A stretch of 64,000 nt of DNA from Rhabditoides inermis (GCA_963966185.1 CAWZYM010000141.1:310001-374000), one strand, 5' to 3'. Numbered from the stretch's first letter, positions 11,904-23,434 are shown. Program-made: numbers and translations. The notes: generated by a model from the letters alone, not told the origin.

Positions 11904-12690
11904 ATTTGCTTTGATATTTTTATGACTTTTTTAAGGATAAATAACAAAAGAAAGTTGTCCGGAATGCATACACCAAAAGTAGGCATTCCATCGACCTCTG
12001 AGGTCCACTGCGAAGAAGCTCTCCCCACCAAGTAGTGAGTGTCTCACTCTATTGCACGAAACAATTGCTGAAGTGAATCTTCTAAGTGAACCATTCTGGG
12101 AAGTGTTCGCATTAGCATAATAAACCGGACACGCGAAAGTTCCTTAAACATCCGATTGGAGATGTAGTTATAAATGGTCTCTCCGGGATTATGTGAACGT
12201 GAAGTTCGGAGATCACACGTTCACAAGCAGAAGAAAGAAAACTCATTTCGCTTCAACACAATGTTTTAAGTACTCGAATATTCTAAAAAAAACATTGAAT
12301 TAAGTTAAATATAATAAGTTATGTATTTTGCGCAACTCACAAAAAAACTTCTATAAACCCTCAAGCATCTCCGCTATTGCGATGTAACGATTTCGCAATT
12401 GTTGCGCTGCCTGCGCCTCCTGCGATTTGCGATGAGCCGCGTGTATCGAGCTGATCGAGCGTTATCGATTTTCTTCTTTTGAATATTGCAGTTCTTACGT
12501 TTTCATGTTACTTTAATAACAAGTTTGATCAGCAGAATAAGTTATTTCATAAACGTTTGTACTGCTACAAAATGTGCGTTTTTGTCCCGTTTGGCGGAAG
12601 GATGACCGGGTTACGATTTCAAAAAAAAAATCCACGAGTTATTGCACCTGTTTTCAAACGAGGTAAATTGTTGCCGTGTCCATTCTGCAG
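11904..12690. other. Receptor 3' region and intergenic
   Basis: A candidate polyadenylation signal AATAAA lies at about 12119-12124, some 215 bases after the receptor stop codon. The remainder shows no gene I can support. Confidence 0.4.
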
Positions 12691-14645
12691 CGGTGTACGA
12701 AAGCCGCGGCCGCGACCGGCCTGTGGCAGATGCCTCATCAGGACACCACTCTGGAGCCCAGCATTAAGTTCCCTTTATTTTGTAATGTCTTTATTAACTC
12801 CATGTTTTATGGCGTGCGGGCGATGGCCGGTGATGGTGTCGTCGCCGAGTGGAGCTGCTGGAGCAGTTCACCGTCGTCCATTGGGATTGACGCCTGTGCG
12901 ACTAGAGCAAGAAGGACACGAATGGTGAGTAAACTACCATGTTGTGTGACAAAACGTTTGCCTTGAGTTCGTATGCTGAATGTATTCTTTTCGTTGAAAT
13001 AAACGAAATTTGATATACTGTCTGGATGCTTACCTTGTTGCAGCTCAAACGGTTCTCTTGCCGTGCACATATCGTGCTATTTCCGTCACATTGTGTGGCG
13101 TCGGTGATGGTTTTCGTGTGAATATGTCGTGACAAAATTTATTATAAAGCAGAAGGAGTAGCACTGTCATGCTGCTCCACGACTTCATCTACCCAGAGGA
13201 CGACGAGGGTGATCGACAACGCGGCCCTCAACATATCAAGAACACCTGTGCCTCCTAGCCATCAAAAAGGTACACATTATTTTCTTTCTTTAACTTTTCA
13301 CTCTTCAGGGTTTTTGCCTGCCGCGTGCTGGTAACACCGCCTACACTCGTTCGGGTCGCGGTCGCCCGAGCCAAGAGGGCGGACGTCAAAGGAGAAGTCG
13401 CAGATGCTCGGTCTGTCCGCCTGTCTGCTCGCAGAAGAACAGGTACATCCTCTCTTCTCCTCCTTTTCTTCCTTCATATGTTGCTTTTCCGGTGATTGAC
13501 GCGTGATCAGTCCCTGCGCTGCTATGTGGTTCGGCGGCGTATGACGCATACAAGGGCCGCTGACAACTCTAGTCGTGGCGAGGCGTCGTGGCCAGCATGC
13601 AGACCGCAATATGGCTGCCCTGAGTGAGTGCGTTTCTGGGAAGCAATGTCTATTGTTTTTCGTCAGGGCTATTCGTTTCTCACGCGGGCGGGCCGAGGGC
13701 CGATGGCGCCACGTGCGAATGAGCAGACAGCAGTCACCGCTGTGATCGAATGATTGGCCGCGTGCCACCCTCCCTCTCTCCCTTTACTTCCTTGACAAGG
13801 TACGAATCTCTTTGGTAATGCTTATTGTGTATTTCGTGTGTTGCACGAAGTGTATACATTTTTTCTACGTTCATTCTGTGTAGGCGATGCGTGTCAGGAC
13901 GAGAAGCACGTGCTGAGTGGGCTGGAGCCGGAGACGCTGCGGCCGTCGATGCGTCATTCCAAGAAACACGAGCCTCGTCTCCCCTCGCTGCCGCATCCCA
14001 GTGCACTCTTCACAGCGCGGTCAGTAGATTGGCACGTTGAATCGTATTCACTAAATGTGTTGATCGAAATGAGTCACATCAAAATGAATCTATCAATTCA
14101 ATAACTTCAGAAGCATGTAGTTTCTTTAACACTTTAACTCGGATTCTTGTTTGTCATGGATATGCGCGATTCAGGTTGCGCGTGCATGGACAGGCGGACA
14201 GGCTGCGGCGGGCGAAGAGAGGAGGGGGAAGGAGGATGGCACGCCGCTAGACTCCGGTAGGCGACGGCCGCGCATCGCACGCTGCCTGCTGTAGAGGAGT
14301 ACCGAGTAGAGGTGAGTGTTCACAAGTTGATATACACCATTCGCATACTTTTGGTTTTTCATTTACATTCTTCGCCAAATTGGCGTAGAGTGTGAATGTC
14401 TAATGAAGTTTATCAGAGATTTGTGAGGAGAAGAAAAAGTCTTGTTCGGTTAATGTTGATTTATCGATTGATTGGTTTAGAACCGCAACTCGCGCCGGGG
14501 CGCCGCGCCGCTCTCTTCTGACCCGACGTTGATGTATCGCCGGGGCGAGCATAAGAAGTTCGACACTCGACGAGTCGACGAGGGACGAGGCGCGCTACCT
14601 CATGGGTGTTGTCGGCATCCATCCGAGGAGCGAAAGAAGGAGTAG
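12691..14645 (+). CDS. Weakly supported exon cluster, gene not recognised
   Basis: Several GC-rich, splice-bounded segments look coding against an AT-rich background. They are about 12691-12924 (after ctgcag, before gtgagt), 13044-13103, 13884-14021 (reading DEKHVLSGLEPETLRPSM) and a probable last exon at 14482-14645 ending in TAG. An AATAAA follows near 14819. The first segment contains AEWSCWSS and CATRARRTR, faintly like a thrombospondin type-1 repeat (WxxW followed by TRxR), but the cysteine pattern is not convincing. I could not join all segments in one phase, so gene borders, exon number and function remain open. Confidence 0.28.
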
Positions 14646-14976
14646 CCGATGTAGCGATTCACGTACATGTATTGCACGAATAGCCAGAATCGCTTCGCTT
14701 GGTAGTTGCTAGTTTGTTTTCACGAGTAGAACTCGTGCTCAGCTATATTATGGAACATATTGTTTAATGGTCGTTTGATACGTTTCATATTTTAATGTAA
14801 ATATTGGTATGTATCATGAATAAAAAATACGGTATAATGAAGACAGATTGCTGAATTTCGTTCGTTTTCTTCGGTTGTTGAGCCTTGCACATCCGTGGCC
14901 TACCTTTATTTGTGTGATCTTGAAAACTTGAAGTAGTCAGACTTCTCTTCTGCGTGTATGTAGTTTGTGAGATGAC

Positions 14977-15269
14977 ATGACTCATCCCTTTTCACATTTC
15001 AGCGAGTACCGAGGGGTTGAGAAGTTTACGGGAGGAATCATCGACGATCCTCCTCCGTCATTCATTGCTGGCTGCGAGTTGGCGGACGGTCGAACAGTCA
15101 TGTTTGGGAAGGTGAGCGAGTGACAGAGGGAGAGAGAGAGACGTTGCGTGTCAGCTGCCGCGCGGGCCTCCCTACGCGGGCATACTGGCCGAATGGCAGC
15201 GGACTGCCACGCTCACGGACGTCGAGCTCATCTCCAACGAGGAGCGCGTGGAAGACAGGCAGCACGTGC

Positions 15270-15306
<37 letters not shown>

Positions 15307-15326
15307 CTCTTTCGCTCTTTCTCCCT

Positions 15327-15359
<33 letters not shown>

Positions 15360-15482
15360 CCCTTTCGCTCTTTCTCTTCTCTCTCTCTCTCTCTCTCTCT
15401 CTCCCCTTTCGCTCTTTCTCTCCTCTCTCTCTCTCTCTCTTTCGCTCTTTCTCCTCTCTCTCTCTCTCTCTCTCCCCTTTCG

Positions 15483-15522
<40 letters not shown>

Positions 15523-18101
15523 ATTTCTGTGGCTACTTTGTCCCTTCAGTTCCCGGCTCATGGTCTCATCCTCTCGGCCGTCTCACCAGTTCTTCGTCAG
15601 ATGCTGGCTGTCGACTCTGGAATGCGGGAGGCAAGGGAGAGGCGCCTCAGCCTGGTACAACGAGAGAGGGGGGGGGGGTTGCAGCCGTTCTCTCGCTGGG
15701 CGATCGCCACCGCCCTGAAGGTCATCTACCAAGGACCCCCTCTCGATTGGACGACTGGAATGCCGAACGGTGAGTCTTGTATGCAATTATTTATATTCTT
15801 TGCAATTCTTTGTTGTATTCTCCTTTCAGACGCAGCTCGCGCGCAGAAGCGCGAGATGATCTTTCTGGCCGACTACCTCGAGTTGGTTTATCTGCGCGAA
15901 GAGTGTGAGAGGTGAGGTTTCTGACATTCGTGTTCATTATGCTGCGTCCATCACTACATTTCCCACTTCCGTTTTTTTCACGTGGAAAACGCGCGGGAAA
16001 AGAGAGAAATGTTGTAATGACTATATTGGACTATCATGGTCTTTTTGCAATTATTCCATCTCGTACTCGTGGCTCTCATGAATTTAGAATTGTTCCATCA
16101 TTTGATCACACAGGCCGTACCAGCACTTTTTTAAGCAGAACCTTCGCAATATGGAATGCGCTTTCTCGTGACCTAATCTCCATCAATGATCCCTCTATCT
16201 TCAAATCACAACTCTCTACATTAGATCTCATGCCACCTAGCAAATTGCGCAACCTATAGAGAGCTCTCCCCCCACTTCCTTTTCCATGTAATACTATGTG
16301 ATTATGTTCGTGTTCAATATCATTGAAACCCCGTTTATACCTGCCGTTTGTATTGCTCACTTTTTGTTTATAATTGCGTTTTTTTCCATGTTATCGGTAA
16401 TAATCCTATCTAACCTATCTAATGGACGCAACATTAGATGTTAGATTCTAGTGTAGAGTGTGATGATGTTTTTTTCCAGGGCGATGCTGGCGGATGTGTG
16501 CTGCGATCCGGTCTTCTACCTCAAAGAGGCGATCGAGTACCGCTACGTGCGGGTCGAGCAGGCTGTCGGAAAGGCTATCGCCAGCGATATGAGGTGAGGA
16601 GGGAGGGATGAAGAGAGAGAGATAGAGAGAGAGAGAGAATGCCAGTGTTATTCAGCATCGACAAGAAGCTGTTCAAGAACGAGTGCTACGACACGTTCAG
16701 TAAGCTGATGCAGGGTGAGTGTCTCTGTCTGTTCAGTGTTTGGATCTCTCGTTTATGTATGGATCTCTCGTTAATGTAACAAATTGTGAAAGCTACTTTC
16801 CGATTCTAATGAATGCACATTGATTGAATTAGTGCCTGCGAACCATAACAATTGTACCAATGCAGTCGTGCGCGGCTACCTCTCCGAGAGTTGCAAGCTG
16901 GACAGCCAGAGCGAGCAGCGCCTCTACACGGACATTGTCAGGTGGATTCGCGAGAATAAGCCGGCAGAGGATAGGACGGCGAGGTTAGGCGCGCGCGAGA
17001 GAGAGAAATGGGGAGGGAGGGTAGTTATTTGTCACTTTTCAGCCTGCTGTCACTGGTTCGGTTTGAGCTGCTCGACATCGAGTTCCTCGTGGACACTGTG
17101 GGAAAGGATGAGGTGGTGAGGGGACACCCGGAGAGCTTCCAGAGGATGTGGGCCATCGTGGGGGTGAGTGAGGGGGGGGGGAGGGAGGGAGGGAGAGAGA
17201 GAGAGAGATGTGTTTCCAGGCGAGGGCGAAGCGCGACCCGCCGTCTCTCACTGCCGCCGCCCTCTCTGACCGCACTCTCGGACAGTGCCTGTCGTCTGGC
17301 GCGCCGGCTGGTCTCTTCATCGCACCCGCGGCACTCGGCAAGCAGATCGAGGTACTCTCCCTCCCCCTCTCACTCTCTCTCCTTCTCTTCTAGAGCCTCA
17401 ATCGCGTTTCGCTCGTCCTCATTGTGCTCTGGAGCTGCCCCCGCCGCTGTATGAAGAAGGCAGCAGTCGCGCGGGAAGTGGCGGCCCGCTTCGGAGTCAC
17501 CCTGTGAGTCTCTCTATCTCTCTCTCTCTCCCTCCCTCGTATTTATGTATGTATGTATGTATGTATGTATGTATGTATGTATGTATGTATGTATGTATGT
17601 ATGTATGTATGTATGTATGTATGTATGTATGTATGTATGTATGTATGTATGTATGTATGTATGTATGTATGTATGTATGTATGTATGTATGTATGTATGT
17701 ATGTATGTATGTATGTATGTATGTATGTATGTATGTATGTATGTATGTATGTATGTATGTATGTATGTATGTATGTATGTATGTATGTATGTATGTATGT
17801 ATGTATGTATGTATGTATGTATGTATGTATGTATGTATGTATGTATGTATGTATGTATGTATGTATGTATGTATGTATGTATGTATGTATGTATGTGTGG
17901 AATCGTGATGGGAAAACATCGTTAGACATTGTATTCTAATTACAGTATAGCGTGTTCCATTATTGTTGTTGATAATGGAGAGTTGGACCAGCGTCTAAAA
18001 GACGAGAAAGAAGGAAGATGAGAGAGTACGAAAATGATTGAATTTCAGATCACGCTTCTGTCGAAGGCAGCGCGTGCCTCCTTTGCTCGCAGCATCTAGA
18101 G
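14977..18101 (+). CDS. BTB/POZ-BACK domain protein
   Basis: Exons called from splice sites and phase: 14977-15111, 15155-15265, 15550-15769, 15830-15911, 16480-16593, 16656-16714, 16866-16983, 17043-17163, 17220-17351, 17394-17503 and a last exon from 18049. The BTB fold is seen in LTDVELIS, then FPAHGLILSAVSPVLRQML, IATALKVIYQG and FLADYLELVYLREECE. The BACK domain follows, including LYTDIVRWIREN and LLDIEFLVDTVGKDEV. BTB-BACK proteins dimerise and often act as substrate adaptors of cullin-3 ubiquitin ligases; that role is inferred from the family. No Kelch repeats were seen, so it is not a classic Kelch-like protein. The ATG at 14977 is in frame, but the tttcag before 15003 could instead be a splice or trans-splice acceptor. 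The 3' end is uncertain: phase from the exon ending 17503 does not match the frame stopping at 18101. Confidence 0.68.
15268..15521. repeat. CT-rich compound microsatellite in BTB intron
   Basis: (CT)n blocks separated by repeated ccctttcgctctttctc-like interruptions fill almost the whole intron between the two first BTB-domain exons. The interruptions themselves recur about five times, so it is a higher-order array. Confidence 0.9.
16020..16259 (+). mobile_element. Non-LTR retrotransposon C-terminal fragment in BTB intron
   Basis: An open stretch ends with a tail typical of jockey/CR1-like RT proteins: an SRTFAIWNALSRDL segment (the usual RxxxxWNxLP motif) followed by FKSQLSTLD. It lies wholly in the intron 15912-16479, in sense with the host gene. 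Only about 75 codons remain, so it is a 5'-truncated dead insertion from a different clade than the RTE at 2.3-5.5 kb. Confidence 0.6.
17545..17896. repeat. (ATGT)88 tetranucleotide microsatellite
   Basis: 352 bases of uninterrupted ATGT lie in the last intron of the BTB gene. All frames are open on both strands only because the unit contains no stop; these are not genes. Confidence 0.97.
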
Positions 18102-18179
18102 ACTGGGCGGATGGAGAGAGGAGGGAGGAGGAGGCGTCCAGTGCGCGACATCGACATTCGAGATGCATCATATTTATAG

Positions 18180-18981
18180 ATTATAGCTAGATATTTCCTC
18201 ACCTACCTTTTTGAGCACGTCTAGGTGCACTGTACATGTATTTCTATAGAAGTTGTGACTAACGAATACATGTTTAATGAATACTGTCCCGATCACAAGC
18301 TTTGACAATTCGGCCGTGACGTCACGGCCCGGGCCGTGACATAGCGTGACATTGATTATATATCGTTACCTGATTAAACTAAAATTAAACCAACAACATC
18401 ATTAAACTCAGCATGCTTGATTTGTACGGAATGCACATTTTAATCGCATTTTCATGATTTAAATTGACACCCGGGTGTACATGTGAGAAACGATTTTCAG
18501 CTAAAAAGTAGCGGCTGTTATAGAAGTCACATTAAGTATAGATAAACGAACTTTCGGATTTATACCTATCTATATATTGTTGATCTGTATACAAAATATA
18601 ATCGTGAAGTTTATTACATTCATCTAGATATTTCGATGCAAAGTGGCTGTTTCAAATTGACATCTTTCGATCCGTACACTTTTCACGGGCTTAATGACGT
18701 CCGATCGGAATGAGATTTGCACCATTGAACTTCACATCTTTCACTTCATCTTATTATAATTTTGTTTCAGCATTTCGTTTTCATGATTTCCGCTATGTTT
18801 TCACACTCGAGTCTTGTTTCGAGAACCCAGTGCGAGAAGGGAGGGGGCGGGGCGTAGAGGAGTCGCGTCTCTCTGGCTGTGCCCTGCCACAGGCGGGCGA
18901 GACTGCGACGCGATAACACATCAGACTTCCCCACTTCAACTTCATGAATTCAAAATTTTTCAATCTGAAATTGTTCTCAGT
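18180..18981. other. Intergenic with short palindromes
   Basis: No gene recognised. It contains the 18-bp palindrome at 18312-18329 and a 12-bp palindrome ACACCCGGGTGT near 18466. Confidence 0.45.
18312..18329. promoter_or_regulatory. 18-bp perfect palindrome centred on a CRE-like site
   Basis: GGCCGTGAC is followed directly by its complement GTCACGGCC, so the centre reads TGACGTCA, the consensus bound by CREB/ATF-type bZIP factors. A further half copy GGGCCGTGAC follows at 18331. It lies about 200 bases past the BTB gene end. Regulatory use is an inference. Confidence 0.35.
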
Positions 18982-19558
18982 TTGTCACAAACATTTAGAG
19001 CTTCAAAAAGAGGTCTCATAAGAACATAAGCAACTAACACTATGAAGTCCACGCTTTCAGACCAGTCTCGTTTGCGCACGGCGTTATTTGAGAAACCAGC
19101 CACGATTTTTGTTGCACTGTTTTTGTCTCGTTGAGACAAGTAAAATGACATCTTATTTTTGAAATTTGGATCATTTTGAACATATCCAGGAATTGCCACC
19201 CGGACTAATTGCCAGTTAAAGATGAGTGAATGCGCAAATCTACCTACTACTCCCTCTTTTATGGCTATTTCCCTTTGGCAAAATGTCGAGTCTTGGCATC
19301 AAGCCATGCCGCCACGCAGTCACTCATCTTGATAAGTCAGGGTGGCAATTCCTGGATGTGTTCAAAGTGGTCCAAATTTCAAAAATAAGATGTCATTTCA
19401 CTTGTCTCAACGAGACAAAAACAGTGCAACAAAAATCGTAGCTGGTTTCTCAAACAACGCCGTGCGCAAACGAGACTGGTCTGAAAGCGTGGACTTCATA
19501 GTGTTAGTTGCTTATGTTCTTATGAGACCTCTTTTTGAAGCTCTAAATATTTGTTGCT
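18982..19558. mobile_element. Long inverted-repeat (foldback/MITE-like) element
   Basis: The left arm (about 18982-19201) and right arm (about 19340-19558) are reverse complements over roughly 215 bases, around a spacer of about 138 bases. I counted seven mismatches between the arms, all transitions. Each arm contains the same open frame of about 65 codons (reading outward, with KNSATKIVAGFSNNAVRKR) that does not match a family I know; it may be fortuitous. No transposase is present. It could be a non-autonomous DNA transposon with long terminal inverted repeats. No clear target duplication was found. Confidence 0.7.
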
Positions 19559-19674
19559 TTATTTTTATTATGCCGCGTTGTTGACTGCAGTCGGGATAGA
19601 TGTCCGGGTCGGCGTTTTCTTACAAACAAATACCATGAACCGGCAACAATGCCGAGCATTTCGCGACTTTACAA

Positions 19675-19912
19675 ACAGACAGACATCATACACACCACGC
19701 TTTATCCCTTCTTCCTCTACTCGAACAACAGTGACATGACCACTCCTCCTCTCCTCTCCCTATACTATAATGAGAGTGTAAGACAGACAGACAGACAGAC
19801 ATCATACACACCACGCTTTATCCCTTCTTCCTCTACTCGAACAACAGTGACATGACCACTCCTCCTCTCCCCTCCTCTCCCTATACTATAATGAGAGTGT
19901 AAGACATACAGA
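19675..19912. repeat. Satellite, two monomers
   Basis: Two copies of the same unit of about 121 bp that forms the large arrays at 24011-25730 and 40789-64000: a (GACA)n stretch, a unique core with CACCACGCTTTATCC, a CT-rich block and tatactataatgagagtg. Confidence 0.92.
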
Positions 19913-19999
19913 CAGAGTTCAGAGTTCAGAGGTTTATCCGGAATCGTTATATCTGTACATGACATTGCAATCACAACAATATGAATAGAAGCATGCAGT
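19913..19999 (-). mobile_element. RTE-type 3' end fragment with a different tail
   Basis: GTTTATCCGGAATCGTTAT here is identical to the sequence abutting the RTE tail at 2301-2319. On the minus strand it is followed by CTCTGAACTCTGAACTCTG, a 7-bp repeat, instead of (GATT)n. This suggests a truncated second element sharing the RTE 3' end. The insertion at 20000 separates it from the rest. Confidence 0.55.
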
Positions 20000-20275
20000 T
20001 GCGGTGCTCTATGGTGTAGCGGCGAGCTCGTGAATACTCCACAGTCCGCAAGTAGTAAATACCCAAGCCACGGGTCAGCTTCACCCGTGGGAGTCGTAGT
20101 GGCTCCGCAAGGTAGAGCCCTGGTTCCCCTCAGATAACCAACATTATAGAAAGAGGTTTATCCGGCCAGGGCCACCACACAACTGGCGATGGGGGCGCGC
20201 TGGCCAGCCACGCCCCCTCGCTCTCTCATCCTAGATATGATCCTACGCGGGGGATTAGCGGGGGTGAGTATCGCA
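20000..20275 (-). repeat. LTR (3' LTR in element orientation)
   Basis: Starts TGCGGTGC and ends GTATCGCA. Inside is a perfect 8-bp hairpin, CCACGGGT with ACCCGTGG around a 7-base loop (about 20074-20096), and a box-A-like TGGTGTAGCGG near its start. It matches 23435-23710 over its full length. Confidence 0.9.
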
Positions 20276-20287
20276 TCCCCCCCTTCC
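20276..20287 (-). promoter_or_regulatory. Polypurine tract
   Basis: On the minus strand GGAAGGGGGGGA lies directly before the 3' LTR, the position from which plus-strand DNA synthesis is primed in LTR elements. Confidence 0.8.
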
Positions 20288-20591
20288 GACAAGAAAGGCG
20301 CCCTCGGCTTTCAAATACATAGAGTAAAAATACAAAATACACACAAAATAGTACAAAAACGAACTCATCAATATAAAATAACTCAGCATCACAAATCATA
20401 CAATTCACACAATGTATGTACACAATAATCACTTCCTCTTCTTAGCTAGCCTAGCAGATCGCCGCACGAAGACTCTTCTTTCCGCGGCTCCCTTCCCGGC
20501 TCCGGTATCTGCATCCGACGACGTCCTCGTCGCTTCTCCAGCAGCATCCGTTGCTCCCGGGGCGGCTCCAGCGGAGGCGTCGTCGTCTCCC

Positions 20592-21050
20592 TCAGCTCCT
20601 CCAGTGGCTGGCGACTGCTGCTTCTCCTGTGCAGCTCGCGTCTTCTGTCGTACGGCAATTGCTGTTGGCCTCCTGGTTATACGCTGTCGTCGTGTTGTGC
20701 TTCACTCCAAGCTGGCACATGGACGAAACGAATTTGGTCGAAGTGAAGTTCGCTCCACGGTCGCTGACGAGAGTCTCCGGAAACCCTAGTACAGTGAAGA
20801 CGCGGTCGATGAGCACGTTGATAACGTTCTCAGTCTTCTGGTCGGCAATCGGTACGGCTGTGGCCCATCTCGAGAACGCGTCAACGGCAACGAGGATGAA
20901 CCGGTGGCCCTCTCGAGTGACTTGTAGCGGGCCGATGACGTCGACATGTAGGCGATGCATCTCACGGGCGGCCAGCGGGAACTCTCCGAGTGGCTCCTTC
21001 CCGATGAATGCCGCCAGTCTTGGGTCGATCCTTCCGACGCTTCCCCGCAA
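20592..21050 (-). pseudogene. Gypsy integrase core fragment
   Basis: The minus-strand frame shows the integrase catalytic core: LHVDVIGPLQV (first Asp), FSRWATAVPI, then VSDRGANFTS (second Asp) and the start of the AYNQEANSN region. The usual third acidic residue falls where the sequence degenerates into unrelated codons, so the core is incomplete. It is joined to RT near 21050 with RNase H absent, so it cannot be functional. Confidence 0.75.
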
Positions 21051-21300
21051 TTTCGTCCACGGCGTCGTCGACGCGTGGCATCGAATACGCTGTCTTCTCG
21101 GTGATGGCGTTCAGCGCGCGGTAGTCCTGGACGATCCGGTGCGTCCCGTCCTTCTTCTTGACGAGCCGTATAGGTGATGAAAACGGCGAGTCGCTCGGTG
21201 CGATGATGCCATTGAGCATCTCGTCCAACTGCCTCTGCACCTCCTGACGCAGCTCTCCGGGTATCCTTGGTACTCGGCTGGCGGGTCGTAGACGGCCTGA
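21050..21300 (-). pseudogene. Gypsy RT N-terminal fragment
   Basis: It encodes the usual start of gypsy RT: a VQRQLDEMLNGIIAPSDSPF stretch, then SPIRLVKKKDGTHRIVQDYR and LNAITEKTAYSMPRVDD. The palm with its catalytic aspartates is deleted. On its upstream (higher-coordinate) side the frame runs into the minisatellite. Confidence 0.75.
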
Positions 21301-22090
21301 CGGCGGCACGGCGGCGACATACAGCACGGCGGCGGCAGACGGCACGGCGGCGACATACAGCACGGCGGCGGCAGACGGCACGGCGGCGACAGACAGCACG
21401 GCGGCGGCAGATGGCACGGCGGCGACAAACAGCACGGCGGCGGCAAACGGCACGGCGGCGATATACTGCACGGCGGCTGCAGACGGCACGGCGGCGATAT
21501 ACAGCACGGCGGCGACATACAGCACGGCGGTTGCAGACGGCACGGCGGCGGCACGGCGGCGTCATACATCACGGCGGCTGCAGACGGCACGGCGGCGATA
21601 TACAGCACGGCGGCGACATACAGCACGGCGGCGGCAGATGGCACGGCGGCGACAAACAGCACGGCGGCGGCAGACGGCACGGCGGCGACAGACAGCACGG
21701 CGGCGGCAGATGGCACGGCGGCGACAAACAGCACGGCGGCGGCAAACGGCACGGCGGCGATATACTGCACGGCGGCTGCAGACGGCACGGCGGCGATATA
21801 CAGCACGGCGGCGACATACAGCACGGCGGTTGCAGACGGCACGGCGGCGGCACGGCGGCGTCATACATCACGGCGGCTGCAGACGGCACGGCGGCGATAT
21901 ACAGCACGGCGGCGACATACAGCACGGCGGCGGCAGATGGCACGGCGGCGACAAACAGCACGGCGGCGGCAAACGGCACGGCGGCGATATACTGCACGGC
22001 GGCTGCAGACGGCACGGCGGCGATATACAGCACGGCGGCGACATACAGCACGGCGGTTGCAGACGGCACGGCGGCGGCACGGCGGCGTCT
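21296..22090. repeat. GC-rich minisatellite inside LTR element
   Basis: About 800 bases built from 18-bp-scale units such as GGCACGGCGGCGACATACA and AGCACGGCGGCGGCAGAC. A larger repeat is marked by a GGCGTCATACATCACGG block at about 21565 and 21863, 297 bp apart. Units are multiples of three, so long frames stay open on both strands. In the frame continuous with RT it reads as Ala/Val-rich (AAVPSAAAVLYVAAV). Confidence 0.92.
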
Positions 22091-23420
22091 GGAGTGTCTG
22101 CGCAGCTTCTCGAAACAGCTGATCAGTCCGGCCGCGTCCGGGTGGTCAATCCGGGGTCGTTGTCCCTGCAATGAGGAACCGAGACACGCTCAAATTCCTC
22201 ATGCGGGAGGAGACAGACCAAAGTAATCACGCGCGACCACGAACTGCGAGTCAAAGAAAGATTCAATGCGGTCTATGGGGGGAAGATGGGGAAATACATA
22301 TGCGCTCGGAAATGTTGGTCCCTCGTCTATCGACGTCTCTCTAGGCCGAGTTTCCATTATTCTCGTTTCGCGCGGGGATTTGCATATATGCCTAATTACC
22401 CCGGGGGGATAAAGAGAGAGTGTGGGTTGATGGGAGGGAGAGAGAAAGAGAGTGCGCGAGAGAAAGGAAACCAGATGGCCCACATGATTGCAAATCTCCT
22501 ACACATGCATGCCCTTTTCGCGCACTCGTCAATACAAGAGAGATTATTACGAAGAGAGTGTAGAGAGTGTCAGAGAAATGGGTTACGGTAGGTGAGAAAA
22601 TGGAGAAAGAGGAGGGGTATACAATAGCTGTTGTAGCGGTGAAAAATTACAAGTTCAGAAAAATTGAGATAACGACGAAAAGGGGGAGGTTAGAAAAGAG
22701 GATTTGGGACAACATATAAGCGACATAAATAATAAATTGAAAACAAGCGATAATAGACCAGGGAGAGAATAAGGGAGGAATGACAGCGCATGAACAACAA
22801 TGATAAAATGCAGTATACTGTGTCTCCTGCCTGCAACGATACGCGCGAGTTGACAAGGCTCACGCGAATGCAAGACAGTGACTGCGTGGTCGCGCGGATC
22901 CAAGAAAGGAATGCAAATACAATCCTTGAGGACTACATTCCGAACACATTATCAAGCGCGCCAATGTTATGGTTGAAAATTATGAATAATAATTAAATAT
23001 TAAAATGAATGGTGTGAAAAAAAGAATTTTAGAAATATAATATGAGAAGCGCTTGATACTGCATTGGAACTGAGACCATATTATAGCACATCAAAAGGAA
23101 TAGGAAGGTACAGTGCTATAACAAGACAATGAGAGACAAAAAGAGAAATGGGGAAACACTGGAACGGAACCAACTCATCTGGATCAATTGTCCGGCCGGA
23201 TCCAGGCATACCCGGGGAGTCTCAGCTTCTCCCGGGAGTCCACTTGCAAACCGGCCTCCGCTCTGCGAAAAGGGAGTGGTAGGTGAGGCGGGATACAAGA
23301 ATAAGCCGGCGTCGGTCCGTCGCGAGTGTCAGCGGTTAAGTAGTCAGGGGCAATACAGTTAGCGATGCTCGCCGAGGTGGGCCAGTCCGGGCGCTGACCT
23401 CGGCGAGTGACTGCAGAGCT
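22091..23420 (-). other. Internal LTR-element region without recognisable gag
   Basis: This is where the gag and leader of the element should lie. Only short frames are present and no zinc knuckle or protease motif was seen. Confidence 0.45.
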
Positions 23421-23434
23421 TTGGTGAACCTCCA
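23421..23434 (-). promoter_or_regulatory. Primer-binding site
   Basis: On the minus strand TGGAGGTTCACCAA starts immediately after the 5' LTR. TGG pairs with a tRNA 3' CCA, as expected. The tRNA species was not determined. Confidence 0.65.

Noticed and set aside
13298..13768. 156-codon minus-strand frame with several cysteines
   Set aside because: It lies opposite the plus-strand exon-like cluster in GC-rich sequence, and no splice context or family resemblance was found on the minus strand.
17545..17939. Long open frames of MYVC and THIY repeats
   Set aside because: A pure ATGT tract has no stop codon in any frame; this is not a protein gene.
21267..22226. A 319-codon plus-strand frame and overlapping minus-strand frames rich in Arg/Cys or Pro/Cys
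   Set aside because: The minisatellite unit is a multiple of three without stops, so many frames are open on both strands. Only the minus frame continuous with RT has any context.
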